NCBI RefSeq assembly: GCF_002902965.1
Contig: NZ_CP026108.1
Coordinates: forward strand, 186,001 to 250,000
Reading direction: 5' to 3'
Source of the DNA: Paraburkholderia hospita
Lineage (GTDB): Bacteria; Pseudomonadota; Gammaproteobacteria; Burkholderiales; Burkholderiaceae
DNA length: 64,000 nucleotides
Part shown: one piece after another, positions 60,354-64,000 of the stretch
Numbering within the stretch: the stretch's first letter is position 1
Layout of the letters: every line of letters begins with the position of its first letter
The notes under the pieces: generated by a model
The model's input: only the letters and a program-made list of their open reading frames with translations
Told to the model about the DNA's origin: nothing
The model's database searches: none
Position numbers and translations under genes: made by a program

Positions 60354-61871
60354 ATGGCAGCGTTGGATCGTCCTTTGAACTTTGGCAGCGGCGTGATGGA
60401 ACTGGGTCGGTTTCAGGTTGATCTTGGAACGCGGGAACTGCGCCGGGACGGCGTCGCTATACCAGTCGGGGCGCGGGCCTTCGATATTCTGGCGGTGCTC
60501 GCTTCGGCTAGTGGTCGCCTTGTCACCAAGGATGAGTTGTTAAGCGTGGTGTGGCCGCAAACAATCGTCGAAGAAAACAACATCCATGTCCACCTGTCGG
60601 CCTTGCGGAAAATTCTCGGTTCCGACCGGAATCTTGTTCTCACCATACCAGGGCGCGGGTATCAGATCTGTGTGCGAAGATCGGAACTGGCCGTCCCATC
60701 CTCGCTTGGCGTGCCGATGCGAGTTGCGCCATCGAACGTCGCGTTGGTCGGGCGGGAGATGGCGATTCAGCGGGTCCTGGCGATGCTGGATAGCTCGCGC
60801 CTTGTAACGCTCGTGGGCACTGGTGGGGTCGGCAAAACGCGGCTCGCGCTCGAGGTCGCTCGTCGAGCGGAACAAGACGCGGCGGAACCCACTTACGTCG
60901 TCGAGCTATCAGGCTTGACCACGCGGGATTCAATGGTCGATGCCATTATGGAAGCCTGTGGTCAGCCGACAGGATGCGCTGGAGTCCCTGAAGGCGGCGT
61001 CGCCTGCGCGCTGTCGGATCTGCGCGGGCTAATGCTTGTCGATAATGCTGAACATCTGATCGCGCATGTGGCGGAGATAGTCGAGGCCTTGTTCGCTACA
61101 AACAACCACGTACGTATCGTCGTCACCAGTAGGGAACGTTTGCGGATATCGCCCGAGCAGACATTCAGGGTCGATCCGCTCGAAACTCCGCCGGCGGATG
61201 CCTCGCAAACTGACATCCTTGCGCACTCCGCAGTCAGGCTGTTCCTGCAGCGTGCAAGCGCGATGCAGGTAACCGTGGACGCTGACGGCCGGCAGCTACA
61301 GCTTGTCGGCGAACTTTGCCGACGGCTGGATGGCATTCCGCTCGCGATTGAACTAGCCGTTGCCCGCGTCGCTGACCTCGGCCTCGACGGCGCACGGCGT
61401 TGCCTTGATGATCGCATGGCGTTTCTAACCGGCGGATATCGTACTGCACGGCTGCGGCACCAGAGCCTGCGCGCGACCTTTGACTGGAGCCACGCATTGC
61501 TCAGTCATAGCGAGCGGACTCTCTTCAGACGCATCGCGATATTCGATGGTCTCTTTACGCTGGACTGGGTTGGCGCCGTGGCATGTGACACGACGCTTTC
61601 TTTGAGCAATGCAATCGCGGGAACTGACGCGCTAGTCGCTAAGTCTCTATTGAATGTGCAGATGGAAGGGCCGCGCGTTTTGTACTGGCTTTACGAATCT
61701 ACACGTGCATATGCGCTGCAAAAGCTACGCGACGAAGACGAACTAGAGGCAATCAGCGTTCGACACGAACGCCTAGCCGTTTGCCTCCCGCGGCGGGCAT
61801 ATGGAGGTTACTTGAACCCCGAACCTGGAAGTGTGTCTCGGACCTCACCCGCTGCGCGGCCCACGCGGTGA
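60354..61871 (+). CDS. Winged-helix / NB-ARC-type ATPase transcriptional regulator, C-terminally short
   Basis: A 505-aa product. An OmpR-type winged helix comes first (about 15-110: GVAIPVGARAFDILAVLASA, VWPQTIVEENNIHVHLSALR, IPGRGYQICVRRSE), then an AP-ATPase domain: P-loop VGTGGVGKT (about 154-163), Walker-B-like LRGLMLVDNAEHL, sensor VRIVVTSRERLRISPEQTFR, and the GxP motif RRLDGIPLAIELAVARV. Family members usually add several hundred residues of helical repeats. Here sense breaks near 61790 (after RHERLAVCLP), so it is probably truncated or frameshifted. It points toward a paralogue on the opposite strand. Confidence 0.75.
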   Translation: MAALDRPLNFGSGVMELGRFQVDLGTRELRRDGVAIPVGARAFDILAVLASASGRLVTKDELLSVVWPQTIVEENNIHVHLSALRKILGSDRNLVLTIPGRGYQICVRRSELAVPSSLGVPMRVAPSNVALVGREMAIQRVLAMLDSSRLVTLVGTGGVGKTRLALEVARRAEQDAAEPTYVVELSGLTTRDSMVDAIMEACGQPTGCAGVPEGGVACALSDLRGLMLVDNAEHLIAHVAEIVEALFATNNHVRIVVTSRERLRISPEQTFRVDPLETPPADASQTDILAHSAVRLFLQRASAMQVTVDADGRQLQLVGELCRRLDGIPLAIELAVARVADLGLDGARRCLDDRMAFLTGGYRTARLRHQSLRATFDWSHALLSHSERTLFRRIAIFDGLFTLDWVGAVACDTTLSLSNAIAGTDALVAKSLLNVQMEGPRVLYWLYESTRAYALQKLRDEDELEAISVRHERLAVCLPRRAYGGYLNPEPGSVSRTSPAARPTR

Positions 61872-62153
61872 ATTGAGTGTCTGCGCGAGTCGGCGGATTT
61901 GCCATCAGGTAAGCTGCGTAATTCGAGATGGCCTCCGGCGGTTTGAGTGCACGACTGTAATGAAGTGGCAAGAACGGGAGGAGCGGCGCCCACGTTGAGC
62001 ACCCCACCGGAGGATACCATTGCCATACTTCGTCCCGACTTCATCAACGCTGCAGCTCGAGATGATGAACAGGGCGCAGCTCTCTCAGGGAAACACATTG
62101 CTGGATATGCGCCAGACGACGTTGCACGGCGTCGCGGGCGATCCGTCCGATTT

Positions 62154-64000
62154 TCATCGTCTGGGCTCGGTCACACCGTGAACGTCTTCATTGGACGACT
62201 CTTCGTCGATCGCACATAGTGGACCTCTCAACATCAGCGCGGACGGAGAGGTAGCAGCACCCAGCATCTGCTGAAGCGTCGGCGCCGTCATTTCGGGTCC
62301 GATAACCTTTACCAACGCATCGATCAGTGCTATCGCCTTGTCGGTGTTTCCCGTGATGCATGCGATTTGGGAGAGCAGTTCGTTGCGGAGCGCGAGTGAC
62401 TCAACGGGAAGGCATTTTCTTTGCCGCACCCCATCCGGATAGTGTGCGAAGAGCCGTCTCGCTACAAGCAACTTTTGCTTGGCCTCCGCGTGCAAACAGT
62501 GGCAATGTGGCAAAGTTGCGACAAGCTGTTGCGCCAGAATCTGGCGCCCTTCGATGTCATTCTCCTTCGAGTTCTGCTGGAAGGACCGCGCAAAATTCAT
62601 CGATTCTTCGACTTGTTCGCCAAACTCCGAAGCCAGTCCCCGAACATGAGGTGGAGCCGACGCCAAGGCGGTGCGCACGCTCATTTCGCTTGCGGCGACC
62701 GATCCGGCGGAAAGGTTCTCCAGCGCCTCGGCTGCCTGTACGTCGCGCGTATAGCAATCCTCGATGATCCCGCAAGCGCGCACCGTGCGCACCAGATTCG
62801 ACGCGGGTTCGACGCTGAGTCGCGGATTGCCATCAGGGGAAAACGCCGATTTGAAAGCGTAACGCGCATCGTCGAGTGCCTGTCCAAGTTTCGACGAGTG
62901 GTCCGCCCCATTGCTAACCGTCTCGCCAGAGTGAGTTTGAAAGCGTTTCGAGAGATAACGGGCATGGCGCGCAGTGATTTCCTGCTCTTCGCCTTCAGCC
63001 TGAAGCTTCTCAAAAGCATATGCACGGGTCGATTCAGACAAGCGATATTTTGCTGCCGGACCGTTGAACTCAACGTTGATGAGCGATTTGGCTACGAGCT
63101 CGCTGACACCACTAATCGCATTTTCCACCGTCAGTTCCTTGTCACACACGACTGCGCATATTGCGTCGAGATTGAATTCGCCGCCGAATATTGCGATACG
63201 ACGGAATAACGACTTGCTGTTGGCGTTGAGTAGCGCGAAGCTCCAGTCGAAGGTCGCGCGTAAGGTTTGATGACGTGGCAACGCAGTTCGATAACCGCCC
63301 CCTAGGATCGCCATCCGGTCATCCAGTCGCCGATAGACGCCGTCTACGCCAATCGCGGCGACGCGCGTGGCCGCCAACTCGATTGCCAGCGGAATGCCGT
63401 CTAGGCGGCGGCAGATTTCGCCGACGAGTTGGATTGGAAGGTTTTCGTCGTCCACTTCTTCCTGCAACAAATTTGCTCGCGTCAGAAAGAGATTCACCGC
63501 CGAACACTTCAAAATCTCGGCATCCGTAGAATGGGGCGGAGGCACATCCAGTGCATCGACCCGGAATACCGCTTCGGGCAGAATACGCAGTGGCTCTCTG
63601 CTCGTGACGAGCACATGCAGCGCGGCGTTCGCTCCAGTCAGTGACTCGACAATTTCCGCAACGTGGCCCACGACGTGTTCGGCGTTGTCGAGCAATAGCA
63701 GCCGGCGTGTTCCGGCAAGTGCGGACGCGACATGTGAGACGTCGAACCCGGCGCCGTCGGCAGATTGCCCGCAACCTTCGAGAATTGCGGTGAGTACGGC
63801 TTTGTGCGAGCTTATTGCCGCCAACTCCACGAAACATACAACGCCGGGAAAATCTAAGGCTAGGTGGCGGGCCGCTTCTACCGCGAGACTAGTCTTACCG
63901 ATACCGCCAGCGCCGACCAGCGTCAGCACACGCGTCTCTTCTAGCGTCGCGCGGATTTGCGTCACCGCGTGATCGCGCCCAACGAGGGGCGTCTTGGGGG
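62154..64000 (-). CDS. Winged-helix / NB-ARC-type ATPase regulator, paralogue, partial
   Basis: The frame enters from the right edge (PKTPLVGRDHAVTQ), so the N-terminal winged helix is missing. ATPase domain: P-loop VGAGGIGKTSLAVEAA, LLLLDNAEHVVGHVAEIV, VTSREPLRILPEAVFRVDAL, RRLDGIPLAIELAATRVAAI. Then comes a helical region with Cys- and Ala-rich repeats to the stop at 62154. Line by line it parallels the 60354 protein (for example GGYRTALPRHQTLRATFDWS versus GGYRTARLRHQSLRATFDWS), so the two are paralogues. It probably senses a ligand through the C-terminal part. Confidence 0.8.
   Translation of the reverse strand, partial: PKTPLVGRDHAVTQIRATLEETRVLTLVGAGGIGKTSLAVEAARHLALDFPGVVCFVELAAISSHKAVLTAILEGCGQSADGAGFDVSHVASALAGTRRLLLLDNAEHVVGHVAEIVESLTGANAALHVLVTSREPLRILPEAVFRVDALDVPPPHSTDAEILKCSAVNLFLTRANLLQEEVDDENLPIQLVGEICRRLDGIPLAIELAATRVAAIGVDGVYRRLDDRMAILGGGYRTALPRHQTLRATFDWSFALLNANSKSLFRRIAIFGGEFNLDAICAVVCDKELTVENAISGVSELVAKSLINVEFNGPAAKYRLSESTRAYAFEKLQAEGEEQEITARHARYLSKRFQTHSGETVSNGADHSSKLGQALDDARYAFKSAFSPDGNPRLSVEPASNLVRTVRACGIIEDCYTRDVQAAEALENLSAGSVAASEMSVRTALASAPPHVRGLASEFGEQVEESMNFARSFQQNSKENDIEGRQILAQQLVATLPHCHCLHAEAKQKLLVARRLFAHYPDGVRQRKCLPVESLALRNELLSQIACITGNTDKAIALIDALVKVIGPEMTAPTLQQMLGAATSPSALMLRGPLCAIDEESSNEDVHGVTEPRR

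Overview
The window looks like a GC-rich betaproteobacterial replicon, most likely Burkholderia, Paraburkholderia or Caballeronia. The reasons are a PhaB-type acetoacetyl-CoA reductase, several H-NS-family proteins with the C-terminal signature typical of that group, NarL-type and hybrid two-component proteins, a DUF2934 protein, a CsbD/YqjE-like pair, and insertion sequences (IS21, IS6, IS630, ISKra4, RIT) common in these genomes. The density of insertion sequences and broken genes suggests an accessory region such as a genomic island, chromid or megaplasmid.

Layout. 0-5 kb: 3' end of phaB, a Uma2-like gene, a VOC protein, two H-NS-family genes (one with three DNA-binding modules and a histone-H1-like tail) and two small exported proteins. 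5-8 kb: IS110 and IS1182 remnants and a secreted protein. 8-17 kb: signalling and envelope genes, namely a NarL/FixJ response regulator, a PAS-PAS hybrid histidine kinase with two receiver domains, DUF2934, CsbD-like and YqjE-like genes and a frameshifted YqjK-like gene. 17-21.5 kb: insertion-sequence debris (IS4-like, a DUF6788 remnant, IS6), a degenerate 66-bp-period repeat and the orphan 3' end of a group II intron.

22-36.8 kb holds an unusual locus of four intact large genes: an IPT/TIG plus M6-like metallopeptidase (898 aa), a 1,054-aa protein of no recognised family, a 1,803-aa protein ending in two peptidoglycan-binding domains, and an M64-like metallopeptidase with a C-terminal repeat domain. 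None has an evident signal peptide. The first gene and the three-gene operon are each preceded by a copy of the same roughly 180-bp upstream region with a candidate promoter, so they are probably co-regulated.

37-41.7 kb holds a second unusual locus: a tandem array of minus-strand gene cassettes. Three share the same upstream DNA (with a hairpin just before the ribosome-binding site) and the same N-terminal leader (MNQNQNQAGKMP-like). Four strong rho-independent terminators punctuate the array. The last protein carries the leader motif internally, as if cassettes had been fused.

42.0-51.4 kb is one IS21-family element with two other mobile elements nested inside istA: a RIT element (three tyrosine recombinases, with about 80-bp inverted repeats and a 6-bp target duplication) and a large-serine-recombinase unit. 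Joining the three istA pieces restores a normal protein. 51.4-64 kb: a large tyrosine recombinase, ISKra4 and IS630 elements, a MaoC-like hydratase, an aldehyde dehydrogenase of the 2,5-dioxovalerate type, and two convergent paralogous regulators (winged helix plus NB-ARC-type ATPase), the second running off the end of the window.

The two best candidates for something undescribed are the four-gene giant-protein/metallopeptidase locus and the shared-leader cassette array. All family assignments were made by reading the sequence; no database search was run.
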